The notes under the pieces are model-generated. The model saw only the letters and a list, made by a program, of their open reading frames with translations. It was not told where the DNA came from and did not search any database. The position numbers and the translations under genes were made by a program. A stretch of DNA of 64,000 nucleotides from positions 2,346,001-2,410,000 of the forward strand of contig NZ_CP150290.1 in assembly GCF_038051995.1 (NCBI RefSeq). The letters run 5' to 3'. Origin of the DNA: Paenibacillus sp. FSL H8-0537. GTDB lineage: Bacteria > Bacillota > Bacilli > Paenibacillales > Paenibacillaceae. Shown here one piece after another: positions 7,958 to 17,247 of this stretch (position 1 is its first letter; every line of letters starts with the position of its first letter).

Positions 7958-10366
7958 GTGACAACGCAGCAACAGCAAAATATTCAGCCATGGAAGCTAT
8001 GGTACAAGCAGCCAGCGAGCCGTTGGGAGGAAGCGCTTCCGATCGGCAATGGCCGATTGGGCGGCATGGTATTTGGAGATGCGCGCAAGGAGAGAGTGCA
8101 GCTTAACGAGGATACGTTATGGTCTGGATTTCCACGCGATACGAACAATTATGAAGCATTGCGGTATTTGAAAAAATCGCGCGAGCTTATTTTCGCCGGG
8201 CAATACGGCGAGGCCGAGACGCTTGTGCAGGATAAAATGCTAGGCATGAACACGGAGGCTTATCAGCCGCTGGGCGATCTTTATATGGAGCATCGCCAGC
8301 TAGGGAGCGGAAGCGAAACGTCTGCTTATCGCCGGGAGCTTGACCTGGGTACAGGAATTGCTTCGTCTGCCTATTCAGTAGAAGGCCGATCCTATCGCCA
8401 TGAAATATTCGTAAGCGCTGTTCACCAAGTCCTGTGCATTCGCTATGAAGCGCTGGACGGAGGAGAGATTTCCCTTGCGGCAGGGCTGGAGTCGCCGCAT
8501 CCGGTGCAGCTGGCGGAAGGCAGCGGCGGTGCGCTTGTACTGAGCGGGACATGCCCATCTCATATTGCCGACAACTATCATCAGGACCATCCGAGGTCGG
8601 TGCTTTATGAGCAGGGCCGCGGTGTTTCCTTCGAGGCAAGGCTGCAGGTGCTCGGTGCAGGCTCGGCCAATATCGTCAATGGAGCAGATGGTACCAGCAG
8701 TTCGCTTGTTGTAAGCGGGCATGGCACGATTACGCTGCTGCTGGCGGCCGCGTCCAATTTTGCCGGCTATCAGGTAATGCCGGTTAACGATTCCGCAGCA
8801 TTGGCGCTTAAAAACAAGCAGCCGCTTGCGATTGCAGCGGAGCTTGGCTATGAGGAGCTGCGCAGCCAGCATATTGCCGAGCATCAGCGGCTTTTCCGCC
8901 GGGTAGCTATCGATCTCGGTACTAGCCCGAATGCGCTGCTTCCAACAGATGAGCGGCTTGCAGGCTATAAGCGGGGAGAGGCTGATCCGCAGCTGGAGGC
9001 TCTATATTTTCAATATGGACGGTATTTGCTTATGCAGAGCTCAAGGCCCGGCACGCAGCCAGCCAACTTGCAGGGCATATGGAATGACCGGGTACAGCCG
9101 CCATGGAACAGCAACTATACGACGAACATCAATACGCAAATGAACTATTGGCATGCGGAAATTTGTGGGCTGGGCGAATGCCATGAGCCGCTGATTGATA
9201 TGATTGGCGAGCTTAGCCAGACCGGTAGCCGTACAGCATCTATTCATTATAATGCGCGCGGCTGGGTCGCCCATCATAATGTGGATCTATGGCGGGCTTC
9301 AACTCCTTCGGGCGGGCATCCAAGCTGGGCCTTCTGGCCATTCGGCGGCATTTGGCTTTGCCTGCATCTCTGGGAGCATTATGCGTTTAATCCAGATCTG
9401 GCCTACTTGCGCGAACGTGCGTATCCGGTCATGAAGCAAGCTGCGCTGTTCTGTCTGGACTGGCTGCAGGAGACGGAGGATGGCGTGCTTGTAACGGTTC
9501 CGGCAACTTCGCCGGAAAATATGTACAAGCTGCCTGATGGCAGCGGCGGAACAAGCAGCGTATCTTTGGCAACGACTATGGATATTTCGCTTATTAAAGA
9601 GCTATTCACGCTTTGCCTGCATGCAGCTGAGTTGCTAGGCGAGGATGAAGCGCTGCGCAGCGAGTGGCAGGAAGCGCTGGAGAAGCTGCCGCCATTCCAG
9701 ATTGGCTCAGATGGCAGGCTGATGGAATGGGTTGAGGAATTTGAGGATCATGAGCCGGGACATCGCCATGTATCGCATTTAATTAGCCTGTATCCGGGTT
9801 TTCTGATTAATGCGGAGAAGGAGCCAGAATTGCTGGAGGCTGGACGGGAATCGCTGAGACAGCGGATTGCAAGCGGCGGCGGCCATACGGGCTGGAGCTG
9901 CGCATGGCTCATTAACTTGTATGCAAGGCTGGGCGAGCCGGAGCAGGCGCATCATTTTATTGAGACGCTGCTTTCCCGCTCGACGCATCCGAATTTGTTC
10001 GACGATCATCCGCCGTTCCAAATTGATGGGAATTTCGGTGGGACAGCGGGCATCGCTGAGCTGCTGCTCCAAAGCCATACGCAGGAGCTTTCACTGCTGC
10101 CAGCTCTGCCAAAAGCATGGCCGAACGGCTCCGTACAAGGGCTGCGGGCACGCGGCGGCTTCATTATCGATATGGAATGGAAAAATGGACGTCTTGCGTC
10201 GGCCCGCATCGAGTCGCTCTCAGGCTCGCCATGCATGGTGCGCAGCGGCGATCTGGAGCTGGCGGTGCGGACGGAAGGCGAAGGCACAGTTGCAGCAAAG
10301 CAGGGCGAGTCGTTTGAAACATCAGCTGGCGCTGTATACACCGTTGTGCCTAAGGTAGCGTTGTAA
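7958..10366 (+). CDS. GH95 alpha-L-fucosidase / alpha-L-galactosidase, cytoplasmic
   Basis: Inverting glycosidase releasing L-fucose (1,2-linked) or L-galactose from the ends of plant or host glycans. Family GH95 is clear from [13 protein letters not shown] near the N-terminus and from the catalytic motifs: NINTQMNYW with N390 and N392, SPEN with E520 (general acid), and DGNFGG with D690, matching the residues known from bifidobacterial AfcA. No signal peptide; 802 residues, normal for the single-copy cytoplasmic form. I use the GTG at 7958, which has AAGGGAG upstream; the frame is open to 7889 with no ribosome site. Promoter motif at 7808-7876. Downstream is the collapsed GH3 gene, so this was once part of a longer glycosidase operon. 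Confidence 0.92.
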   Translation: MTTQQQQNIQPWKLWYKQPASRWEEALPIGNGRLGGMVFGDARKERVQLNEDTLWSGFPRDTNNYEALRYLKKSRELIFAGQYGEAETLVQDKMLGMNTEAYQPLGDLYMEHRQLGSGSETSAYRRELDLGTGIASSAYSVEGRSYRHEIFVSAVHQVLCIRYEALDGGEISLAAGLESPHPVQLAEGSGGALVLSGTCPSHIADNYHQDHPRSVLYEQGRGVSFEARLQVLGAGSANIVNGADGTSSSLVVSGHGTITLLLAAASNFAGYQVMPVNDSAALALKNKQPLAIAAELGYEELRSQHIAEHQRLFRRVAIDLGTSPNALLPTDERLAGYKRGEADPQLEALYFQYGRYLLMQSSRPGTQPANLQGIWNDRVQPPWNSNYTTNINTQMNYWHAEICGLGECHEPLIDMIGELSQTGSRTASIHYNARGWVAHHNVDLWRASTPSGGHPSWAFWPFGGIWLCLHLWEHYAFNPDLAYLRERAYPVMKQAALFCLDWLQETEDGVLVTVPATSPENMYKLPDGSGGTSSVSLATTMDISLIKELFTLCLHAAELLGEDEALRSEWQEALEKLPPFQIGSDGRLMEWVEEFEDHEPGHRHVSHLISLYPGFLINAEKEPELLEAGRESLRQRIASGGGHTGWSCAWLINLYARLGEPEQAHHFIETLLSRSTHPNLFDDHPPFQIDGNFGGTAGIAELLLQSHTQELSLLPALPKAWPNGSVQGLRARGGFIIDMEWKNGRLASARIESLSGSPCMVRSGDLELAVRTEGEGTVAAKQGESFETSAGAVYTVVPKVAL

Positions 10367-10422
10367 GCTTAAATCATACGCCTATATATAGAAGATTTAG
10401 CATAAGGGAGAAGTGGAAAACC

Positions 10423-10620
10423 ATGACAGAACAGCAGTATCCATTTTTAGGCGGGAAGCTGGACATAGAGGAGCGTGTGCGCGATCTCGTATCGCGGCTG
10501 ACGCTGGAGGAAAAAATATCTGCTTGACAGCAGAGCTGTCCATCGAAGGCGAGAGCATTCCGCCAAGAACGCTGACGCAGCTGACGCGCGCGGAAAACTA
10601 CGATGATTATTCCGCCGCTT
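10423..10620 (+). pseudogene. Internally deleted GH3 glycosidase gene
   Basis: An ATG at 10423 with AAGGGAG upstream opens a frame of 34 codons (YPFLGGKLDIEERV, then LVSRLTLEEKIS) that is the typical first 33 residues of GH3 beta-glucosidases/xylosidases, then stops at TGA 10525. Immediately after, in another frame, comes LTAELSIEGESIPPRTL followed by RAENYDDYS, which resembles the end of the GH3 fibronectin-type C-terminal domain. About 700 or more central codons are missing, so this looks like one large deletion that joined both ends. N-terminal identity is fairly sure; the C-terminal assignment is inference. Position after GH95 suggests the lost enzyme worked on the same glycan. Confidence 0.6.
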
Positions 10621-10653
10621 TATTTTTTCCTAAAAGCATATCAAGGATCGTTA

Positions 10654-10688
10654 GGCCGCAGGCTCTTTATGAACTTGCGGTCTTTTTT
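10654..10688 (+). terminator. Terminator closing the GH95 / GH3-relic transcript
   Basis: GGCCGCA (10654-10660) pairs with TGCGGTC (10676-10682, one G-U pair) and is followed by six Ts. Confidence 0.65.
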
Positions 10689-10785
10689 AAATATAGAAAA
10701 GGATATGATTTCGCCATCCTTTCTCTATATTTCTCGGAATGAAACGCGCCGCGCCGCTAGAGGGCGGCGGAAGCCGTTTCACCTT
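10689..10785. repeat. Two-hairpin repeat element, copy A
   Basis: Hairpin 1: a 16-bp stem with one bulge, left arm 10689-10704 (AAATATAGAAAAGGAT), right arm 10716-10732. Seven bases (CTCGGAA) then hairpin 2: TGAAACG (10740-10746) and CGTTTCA (10775-10781) around a GC-rich inner stem, 42 bases in all, followed by CCTTG. Copy B at 35223-35323 keeps the same order, spacer length and hairpin-2 length with 39 of 47 bases identical in hairpin 2 plus tail, while the hairpin-1 stem has a different sequence that still pairs. Function unknown; strand uncertain. Confidence 0.7.
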
Positions 10786-10927
10786 GCCAGTAGCGGCGGG
10801 CAGGGTGTACATCTGGGATGCTGCATTTTATAATAGAGGCGGGGCTTTCGAGAACGCTTTCTTACATGTACATCGCGGTTTTACGCTGGAAATATATGAA
10901 GTAACTGAAGAAGGGGCATTTGCTAAA

Positions 10928-12736
10928 GTGAAGAAACAACCCTTAATCGTCAGGAAAATGAACGATGTTCGCATTAAGCATAAGCTGATGATTTCATTTT
11001 TGCTCGTTGTCTGCATTCCGGTGCTGCTAGTCGGTATTATATTAACGGCGGCCTTTCGCCAAAATGTGCTGAGTCAGGCGACGCAGCAGACGCTGAACAA
11101 CGTTGAGAAGATCAAGAAGCAGACGGATGACATCATTCGCATGCCTATTACGATTTCGGATAAGATGCTGTTTGATACCTCTCTACGCAGCACGGTGAAC
11201 ACCAATTATGAATCTACGTTTGAGGCTGTAAGCGCATTGTGGGAGTTTCGGGCGTTTAAAGATTATATGCAGCTGTATTCGGAAATCAACAATATTCGCT
11301 TCTATACGACAAACCAAACGATTCTCGATAACTGGGAATTCATCAAAACAAGCAAAGCCACTGAAGAGGCATCCTGGTACCAAAGTGCGATGGGGGAAGA
11401 CGGCATCCACTGGATGTACATGAAGGATGAGACGAAGAAAAATAACAATTATCTCAGCCTCGTTCGAAAAATACCTTTTCCTACCTTTCGCTCAAGCGGC
11501 GTGCTGGTCATTGGCATTAATCAAGGGAAGCTGAATGCGCTGCTTAGCCAGGAGCCTTTCGATACGATGATCTTTGATGATTCCGGCTATATTGTGGCGG
11601 CCAGCAATCCAAAGCAGGTGGGGCTGAATTTGTCCAAGCTCGATTTCTCCAGCCAATTGTCTGGGAAAGGGGCGGGCACATTTGAAATTTTTTATGAAGG
11701 CAAGCGTTCTCGGCTTGTCATGGAGGAGCTCACACCACAATCAAGCCGCAATGGTTTGCGCATCGTATCCGTCTTCTCGATCGATAGCATCGTCAGCGAA
11801 GCAAATCACATTAGTATTTTGGGGCTGACGATTATGGCTATTAGTCTGGCCATTGCGTTTGTGCTTATTTATTTTTTCTCGGGATTGCTTTCTTCCCGTA
11901 TGCTGCTGCTGCACAAAAATCTTAACAAAGTAGCAATGGGCGACTTGACGACGGTGTCTACGGTAGACGGCAATGATGAGATTGGGCTGCTCTCGCGGCA
12001 GTTCAATAATATGGTGGTCAGCATCAGGGGGCTGATGGACGAGGTTTCCGAGTCGCAGCGGCAGCAGGATCAGCTGGAGCTGCGGCAGAAGGATATTAAG
12101 CTGAAAATGATGGCCAGCCAAATTAATCCCCATTTTTTATTTAATGCGCTGGAGTCGATTCGCATGAAAGCCCACGTAAACGGCGAGACGGAAATTTCTT
12201 CGATTGTGCACATGCTGGGCAAGCTTATTCGCCGCAATTTGGAAATTGGCGCTGGTAAAATACGACTGAAGGATGAGCTGGAAATTGTTCGCTGCTATTT
12301 GGAAATACAGAAGTTCCGCTATGGCAATGACCGCCTCACCTTTAATTTGGAGCTGGACCCGGGTGCGCAGTCATTGGAAATCCCGCCCCTGATCATTCAG
12401 CCGTTGATCGAAAATGCGGTCATTCACGGCTTGGAAAACATCGATGAGGGTGGCTGTGTGACCGTGACGACGCTGCTTCAGGATCGGGTGCTGTATGTGC
12501 AAGTATCGGACAACGGCATTGGTATTGAGGAAGCTCGAATGGATGAAATTATGCTGGCGCTGGGGGATATGGACGAGGAGCAGGAATATCGCATTGGCCT
12601 GCGCAATGTTCATCAGCGGCTGGTGCTGCTCTATGGACAAGCTTCCGGCTTGCAGATTAAGAGCGGCGGGGAAGACGGCGGAACGACCATCTCGTTTGAA
12701 ATCCCGCAAGCGCAAGGAGGGCAAGAGGATGCATAA
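10928..12736 (+). CDS. YesM-type sensor histidine kinase
   Basis: Membrane kinase that senses an extracellular sugar signal and phosphorylates the response regulator encoded next. Order: a transmembrane helix at about residues 17-43 (LMISFLLVVCIPVLLVGII), an extracellular sensor region to about 295, a second helix (about 298-320, ending in YFFSGLLSS), a HAMP domain, a His_kinase domain with the phosphorylated H402 in QINPHFLFNALESIRM, and an HATPase_c domain with IENAVIHGLEN, DNGIG and GIGLRNVHQRL-type boxes (here RIGLRNVHQRL). I prefer the GTG at 10928, which has GGGGC ten bases upstream; the ATG at 10958 is an alternative. It overlaps the response regulator by 8 bases, so they are translationally coupled. 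Confidence 0.85.
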   Translation: MKKQPLIVRKMNDVRIKHKLMISFLLVVCIPVLLVGIILTAAFRQNVLSQATQQTLNNVEKIKKQTDDIIRMPITISDKMLFDTSLRSTVNTNYESTFEAVSALWEFRAFKDYMQLYSEINNIRFYTTNQTILDNWEFIKTSKATEEASWYQSAMGEDGIHWMYMKDETKKNNNYLSLVRKIPFPTFRSSGVLVIGINQGKLNALLSQEPFDTMIFDDSGYIVAASNPKQVGLNLSKLDFSSQLSGKGAGTFEIFYEGKRSRLVMEELTPQSSRNGLRIVSVFSIDSIVSEANHISILGLTIMAISLAIAFVLIYFFSGLLSSRMLLLHKNLNKVAMGDLTTVSTVDGNDEIGLLSRQFNNMVVSIRGLMDEVSESQRQQDQLELRQKDIKLKMMASQINPHFLFNALESIRMKAHVNGETEISSIVHMLGKLIRRNLEIGAGKIRLKDELEIVRCYLEIQKFRYGNDRLTFNLELDPGAQSLEIPPLIIQPLIENAVIHGLENIDEGGCVTVTTLLQDRVLYVQVSDNGIGIEEARMDEIMLALGDMDEEQEYRIGLRNVHQRLVLLYGQASGLQIKSGGEDGGTTISFEIPQAQGGQEDA

Positions 12737-14297
12737 GCTGCTTATCGTTGATGATGAGCCGATGATTCGCGCAGGGCTGCGCTCGATTATTGATTGGGAA
12801 AGCCTTGGATTTGTATGGGTAGGAGAAGCAGCTAGCGGCCCAGAGGCGCTTATTAAGCACGGCCAGCTATCCCCCGATTTAATTTTAATGGATATACGCA
12901 TGCCGAGGATGGATGGTCTGCAGGTGATTGAGGAAATTCGCAAAATCGACAGCTCCTGCCATTTTCTCGTTTTGAGCGGGCATGCTGATTTCAGCTATGC
13001 GCAGCGGGCCATACAGTTCGGCATTGATGCTTATATTTTGAAGCCGGTTGATGATGAAGAGCTGCATGAGAACGTTGTACGCATCGCGGGAGTACTCGAT
13101 AAGCGTTCTGAGGAGGCGGCAAGTCTCGGCCACCGGGAGACGCTGCGCCGGGAGGAGCTCCTGCAGCTTGCTGTATCGGGAGATGCGGCCAGTTATCCGG
13201 AAATATGGAAGGAGCTGAAGCAGCTTACGGGCGATTCGGCGAAGAGCTACCAGCTGCTGCTCATCGAGTGGTCAAGAACGGAGGAGCATACGTCGGCGGC
13301 AAGCATTGCGGCGAGGCGCAGATTGACAAGTGTCGTACAGAGCAATCGGGCAGGCTGGACATTTAGCTCAGGCGCGTATACCGCTGTGCTGCTGAAAGAT
13401 TACGTCGTGCAGAAAGGCACGGGCGAGCTGCTGCGGCAGTGGGTTCAGCAAGCGGCACAGGAGCAGCGTTATATCGCTGTCGTGGGCGAGGCAGTGCCTG
13501 CGCTTGTACAGCTGCCGAGCAGCTATGAAGCCGTGCTTGCGGCCATCAAGCACAGCTTCCGGCTGTCAAGCGGCGAGCTTCATCTTGTTAGTGGCGAGGA
13601 GCAGGCTGTGCACGCAGAGGCGGATGAGGAGCAGCTCCAATTACGGCTGCAGGAGCTGGCCCAGAAGCTGTATTATATGCTCGACATCGGCAGCCAGGAT
13701 GGCGTGCGGCTGATGCTGCAGGAAGCAGGGGAGCTGGCGAGCACGAGCCGGCTTTCCGAGCAGCGCATTAAAACCAGCTTTGCGCAAATGCTGACGATTG
13801 TGCTGAACAAGCTGACGGCGGTTCATGTGCAGCTGGCCATTCAGGACGAGCTGCGAATTGTAACGGATTTATACAAGCAGACGAACTATGACGAGATGAT
13901 GATGCTGCTGGAGGACCGCCTATCGCAGCTTGCGTTCCGTCTTGGAAATTCCAGCAATGTATCGGTCATTAAGCAAATTACCGGTTTTATTGAGCGCCAT
14001 TATGCGGAAAATTTAAAGCTGGAAACGCTGGCAGAGCTGTTTAATTACAATAGCGGCTACCTGGGCAAAATGTTTAAAAATTTCACCGGCGAGCATTTCA
14101 ATACCTATCTCGATCAGGTGCGGCTGCGCCATGCGGTGGAGCTGCTGCAGCAGGGGCTCAAGGTCCATCAAGTATCCGAGCTGGTCGGCTATGCGAACGT
14201 CGATTATTTTCACGCTAAATTTAAAAAATATAAAGGGCTGTCGCCTTCCTCGTTCAAAGGCATGGTAAAATCAGATGCCGAGCGGCAGGAGTCCTAG
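12729..14297 (+). CDS. YesN-type response regulator, receiver plus AraC output
   Basis: Partner of the kinase just upstream. The receiver domain (residues 1-120) shows LIVDDEP at the N-terminus and the phosphoacceptor D55 in LILMDIRMPRMDG; KPVDDEEL carries the conserved lysine. A middle region of about 280 residues has no clear domain, as usual in YesN proteins. The last 100 residues are an AraC double helix-turn-helix (LKLETLAELFNYNSGYLGKMF, then VSELVGYANVDYFHAKFKKY, then GLSPSSFK). ATG 12729 has AGGAGGG eight bases upstream. Probably activates the locus-1 ABC operon and the GH95 gene through the shared motif at 7808 and 15144; that target assignment is inference. Confidence 0.88.
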   Translation: MHKLLIVDDEPMIRAGLRSIIDWESLGFVWVGEAASGPEALIKHGQLSPDLILMDIRMPRMDGLQVIEEIRKIDSSCHFLVLSGHADFSYAQRAIQFGIDAYILKPVDDEELHENVVRIAGVLDKRSEEAASLGHRETLRREELLQLAVSGDAASYPEIWKELKQLTGDSAKSYQLLLIEWSRTEEHTSAASIAARRRLTSVVQSNRAGWTFSSGAYTAVLLKDYVVQKGTGELLRQWVQQAAQEQRYIAVVGEAVPALVQLPSSYEAVLAAIKHSFRLSSGELHLVSGEEQAVHAEADEEQLQLRLQELAQKLYYMLDIGSQDGVRLMLQEAGELASTSRLSEQRIKTSFAQMLTIVLNKLTAVHVQLAIQDELRIVTDLYKQTNYDEMMMLLEDRLSQLAFRLGNSSNVSVIKQITGFIERHYAENLKLETLAELFNYNSGYLGKMFKNFTGEHFNTYLDQVRLRHAVELLQQGLKVHQVSELVGYANVDYFHAKFKKYKGLSPSSFKGMVKSDAERQES

Positions 14298-14322
14298 ACG
14301 TCAAGTGAAGGGGGAAAACGGA

Positions 14323-14970
14323 TTGAAAATCATCGATTTGACGCATACCATTTTTGAACAAACGCCCGTTTATCCCGGCACGCCGCAGCCAACGCTTGAA
14401 ACGCTGAGCACGTATGAGAAGGACGGGTTTAGAGAAACGCTGCTGACGCTTGCGTCTCATACCGGCACACATATGGATGCGCCTGCCCATATATTCGCGG
14501 ATGGAACGACGCTGGAGCATATTCCTGCCCAGCAATTCGTCGGGACAGCGCTTGTCCTCTCATGCAGCGATTTACAGGCTGGTGAGCAAATTACGATGCG
14601 TTATATTGAACAGGCTCGTCCGCTGGCCGATTCGGTGGACTTTCTGCTTTTTGATACGGGCTGGTCCAAGCATTGGGGAACGGATGCGTATTTTGGCGAT
14701 TATCCCTATATGACGGAGGAAGTAGCCGACTATTTAATCAACAGCGGTAAAAAAGGCGTTGGCCTCGACGTCATTGGCGTTGACCCGATTTCGGATGCAA
14801 ATTTAACGATCCATAACAAAATCTTCTCCCAATCGCAAATGGTTATCGTCGAAAATTTAATTCATTTGGATCAAATAGGCGAAGGGGTATTTACTTTTTG
14901 TGCGTTGCCGCTCAAATTTCGGAATGCCGATGGCGCGCCGGTGCGTGCGATTGCCATTGTAGAGTCCTAA
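14323..14970 (+). CDS. Cyclase-family metal-dependent hydrolase (kynurenine formamidase-like)
   Basis: Member of the KynB/cyclase fold family, which hydrolyses amide, ester or lactone bonds using a divalent metal. The metal-binding signature HTGTHMDAPAH gives H46, H50, D52 and H56; IDLTHTI near the start and LLFDTGWSKHW and GLDVIGVDPISD later are family hallmarks. 215 residues, cytoplasmic. Start is a TTG at 14323 with AAGGGGG eight bases upstream. It sits 25 bases after the response regulator and before the ABC operon, so it probably belongs to sugar locus 1, where a lactone or ester hydrolase would fit better than tryptophan catabolism (no other kyn genes present). The substrate is unknown. 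Confidence 0.82.
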   Translation: MKIIDLTHTIFEQTPVYPGTPQPTLETLSTYEKDGFRETLLTLASHTGTHMDAPAHIFADGTTLEHIPAQQFVGTALVLSCSDLQAGEQITMRYIEQARPLADSVDFLLFDTGWSKHWGTDAYFGDYPYMTEEVADYLINSGKKGVGLDVIGVDPISDANLTIHNKIFSQSQMVIVENLIHLDQIGEGVFTFCALPLKFRNADGAPVRAIAIVES

Positions 14971-15012
14971 CGAAGCAGATGAATAAACTTCCAATTACAT
15001 ATTTTATTTTCC

Positions 15013-15054
15013 AAAAATGTCCTCTGCTTGCTTTCAAGCGGAGGGCATTTTTTT
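15013..15054 (+). terminator. Terminator of the kinase/regulator/cyclase operon
   Basis: A stem of roughly 15 pairs with small mismatches (left arm AAATGTCCTCTGCTTG, right arm CAAGCGGAGGGCATTT, loop CTTT) ends in seven Ts. Confidence 0.8.
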
Positions 15055-15143
15055 ACGAAATCCGTCATTTTTAGCTAATGATCCAGCCGGAATCCCTCCT
15101 TTTTTGCAGAAAAATCATATCAAAATCACATAAAAAGCAGCCT

Positions 15144-15212
15144 GTACGTATTTTTATATGATTTTAGGTGGAATTTGTCGGGTGCCGAGCCGAAAACGCT
15201 ATCGGTTATGAT
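15144..15212 (+). promoter_or_regulatory. Shared sugar-locus promoter motif, copy upstream of the ABC operon
   Basis: GTAC (15144), 7 bases, TATATGA (15155-15161), 44 bases, TTATGAT (15206-15212): identical words and spacing to 7808-7876. The upper box also lies in an imperfect inverted repeat with AAAAATCATAT at 15111-15121. The distance from TTATGAT to the permease start is 68 bases. Candidate binding site of the YesN-like regulator; the rest of the 14971-15280 gap holds only the terminator. Confidence 0.5.
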
Positions 15213-15280
15213 GAGAACATAATAAAGAGAGAAATTCACGGATATGTAGTGTGAAAGTGAAGTTTTTAGGAGGAGCAGAG

Positions 15281-16243
15281 ATGAAATCGTTACCAAACGT
15301 AGAACACCCGCTTAATGTGAACAAAAGCAAAGCCAATCGTTTCTGGGACCGGATGAAGCAGCAGAAATACTTGTATTTTATGTCCGTTCCGTTCGTCATC
15401 TGGGTTTTCGTATTCAGCTATGTACCGCTTTGGGGCTGGCTGATGGCTTTCCAAAACTATAAACCGGCCAAAGGATTTTTTGCGCAAAAATGGGTCGGCC
15501 TCGACAACTTCATTATGTTGTTTGGAGATGAACGCTTTTATCTCGTCCTGCGCAATACGCTGGGCATGAGTATTATGGGACTAATCGTCTCCTTTACCGT
15601 ACCTGTTATTTTCGCCCTAATGCTCAATGAGATCAGAGGCCAATTTTTCAAACGCTCCATCCAGACGATTTCGTATTTGCCCCACTTTGTATCCTGGGTT
15701 GTCGTCGCTGGCCTTGTTAGCAAAATGTTGTCCACAGATAGCGGAGGTGTCAACGACCTGCTCATGTGGCTGAATATTATAGACGAGCCGATTCAATTTA
15801 TGGCAAAAGGCAGCTGGTTCTGGGGCATTGTAACGATGTCCGATATGTGGAAGGAAACCGGCTGGAACTCGATCATATTCCTGGCGGCTATGGCGGGCAT
15901 TGATCCCGAGCAATACGAAGCAGCGACCGTTGACGGAGCAGGAAGATTCCGTAAAATGTGGAATATTACACTACCCGGTATTCGTACCACCTTTATGGTA
16001 TTGTTTATTTTGTCCATCGGGCATTTGATCAGCATTGGCTTTGAAAAGCAATTCCTTCTCGGCAACCCGCTCGTTGTCGATTATTCCGAGGTACTCGATT
16101 TATATGCGCTGAAGTATGGCATTCAAATGAGCCGCTTCTCTTACGGTACGGCGATCGGCTTATTCAACTCCGTCGTCAGCATTATACTCGTGTTTAGCGC
16201 TAACGCCATCTACAAACGCATTACGAAAGAATCGGTTATTTAG
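15281..16243 (+). CDS. Sugar ABC transporter permease, LplB type (CUT1)
   Basis: One of two integral membrane subunits of an oligosaccharide importer. About six transmembrane helices are visible, beginning at FMSVPFVIWVFVFSYVPLWGW, and the cytoplasmic EAA loop (EAATVDGAGRFRKMW, from E213) that docks the ATPase precedes a conserved LPGI. 320 residues, normal for the family. ATG 15281 has AGGAGG eight bases upstream; an in-frame GTG at 15251 lacks a site. First gene of the operon permease-permease-binding protein-GH42. As in other CUT1 systems of this group, no ATPase gene is present, so a shared MsmX-like ATPase encoded elsewhere is expected. Confidence 0.92.
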   Translation: MKSLPNVEHPLNVNKSKANRFWDRMKQQKYLYFMSVPFVIWVFVFSYVPLWGWLMAFQNYKPAKGFFAQKWVGLDNFIMLFGDERFYLVLRNTLGMSIMGLIVSFTVPVIFALMLNEIRGQFFKRSIQTISYLPHFVSWVVVAGLVSKMLSTDSGGVNDLLMWLNIIDEPIQFMAKGSWFWGIVTMSDMWKETGWNSIIFLAAMAGIDPEQYEAATVDGAGRFRKMWNITLPGIRTTFMVLFILSIGHLISIGFEKQFLLGNPLVVDYSEVLDLYALKYGIQMSRFSYGTAIGLFNSVVSIILVFSANAIYKRITKESVI

Positions 16244-16255
16244 GAGGAAGCAATC

Positions 16256-17146
16256 ATGCAGGGAACCATTAGAGCTAGATCAGAGATTATTACAGACGTC
16301 ATCATTTACATTGTGATGGGTCTTGCTGGACTAATAACAATATATCCATTTTTGAACGTACTTGCTATCTCATTCAATGAATCGATGGACACGGTAAAGG
16401 GCGGCATTACGGTGCTGCCTAGAGAATTTACCTTGCAAAACTATATTACGATTTTTCAGTATAAAACCTTGCTGACCGGTTTCCAAAACTCGGTGCTGCG
16501 TACCATTATCGGTACGGTCGTAGGCGTGCTATCGGCTTCGATGATGGCGTTTGTGCTTAGCCGCCGCGAATTTCAGGCGCGCAAGCTGTTTTCACCGCTT
16601 TTCGCGATGACGATGTATTTCTCCGGCGGCATGATTCCCATCTACATGCTGATTAAAAATCTTGGTTTGATGAGCAGCTTTTGGGTATACATTATTCCGC
16701 TTATTCTGAGCGTTTGGAATATTTTCGTCGTTCGCTCCTACATTGACGGGCTGCCATACGCCCTGCAAGAGTCGGCGAAAATCGATGGCGCCAATGACTT
16801 TACGATATTCTGGCGGGTTATTTTGCCGCTGTGCCAGCCTGTTCTGGCGACAATCGCGCTATTCATTGCAGTGCAGCACTGGAATTCCTGGTTCGATACG
16901 TATTTGTACAACCAGCAGGCCGCACAGTTTACAACACTGCAATACGAGTTGATGAAGGTGCTGCAATCGACGCAGTCGGGCGCCAATTATCGGGATGCCG
17001 GTGTGCAGCAGAACCTTGCGGCAGTATCGCCGGAGTCGATCCGGATGGCCATTACGATGGTCGTTACGCTGCCTATTTTAGTCGTCTATCCTTTCCTGCA
17101 AAAATATTTTGTCAAAGGGATGACGCTCGGCTCCGTCAAGAGCTAG
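16256..17146 (+). CDS. Sugar ABC transporter permease, LplC/YtcP type (CUT1)
   Basis: Second membrane subunit of the locus-1 importer, 296 residues with six predicted helices. The EAA loop reads ESAKIDGANDFTIFWRVILPL in pieces around residue 180, and the C-terminus (PFLQKYFVKGMTLGSVKS) is the standard end of this subfamily. It begins 12 bases after the LplB-type gene with AGGAGG upstream, so the two are co-translated. Partner order LplB-LplC-binding protein matches the Bacillus lpl arrangement. Confidence 0.92.
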   Translation: MQGTIRARSEIITDVIIYIVMGLAGLITIYPFLNVLAISFNESMDTVKGGITVLPREFTLQNYITIFQYKTLLTGFQNSVLRTIIGTVVGVLSASMMAFVLSRREFQARKLFSPLFAMTMYFSGGMIPIYMLIKNLGLMSSFWVYIIPLILSVWNIFVVRSYIDGLPYALQESAKIDGANDFTIFWRVILPLCQPVLATIALFIAVQHWNSWFDTYLYNQQAAQFTTLQYELMKVLQSTQSGANYRDAGVQQNLAAVSPESIRMAITMVVTLPILVVYPFLQKYFVKGMTLGSVKS

Positions 17147-17175
17147 TGGGCGAGCCTTAGGACTTCCATATGGTA

Positions 17176-17194
17176 ATAGCAGGTTTCCTGTTAT
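17176..17194 (+). other. Small hairpin between permease and binding-protein genes
   Basis: ATAGCAGG and CCTGTTAT pair across a TTT loop (8 pairs, one G-U). No T run follows, so it is more likely an RNA-stability or processing hairpin that lets the binding protein be made in excess than a terminator. Confidence 0.35.
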
Positions 17195-17247
17195 ATACAA
17201 GCTTATCGCTTCATATTTAATACCGATTAAAAGGGAGGCAACCAAAG

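Larger units (their letters stand above)
10621..10927. other. Leader region between GH3 relic and kinase gene
   Basis: Holds a terminator (10654-10688), then a two-hairpin repeat element (10689-10785), then about 140 bases before the kinase start. An upstream extension of the kinase frame from 10739 crosses the repeat and is probably not translated. Confidence 0.5.

Noticed and set aside
10413..10742. 109-codon frame across the GH3 relic
   Set aside because: Its first part is out of frame with the real GH3 start and its last part reads through a terminator and hairpin; only the middle 30 codons look like former coding sequence.
10739..10927. Upstream extension of the YesM kinase frame starting MKRAAPLEGGG
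   Set aside because: It translates the repeat element and gives no family-like sequence; the GTG at 10928 has a ribosome site and fits the usual N-terminus.
14323..14970. Kynurenine pathway gene
   Set aside because: No other tryptophan-degradation genes adjoin, and the locus context is sugar import.
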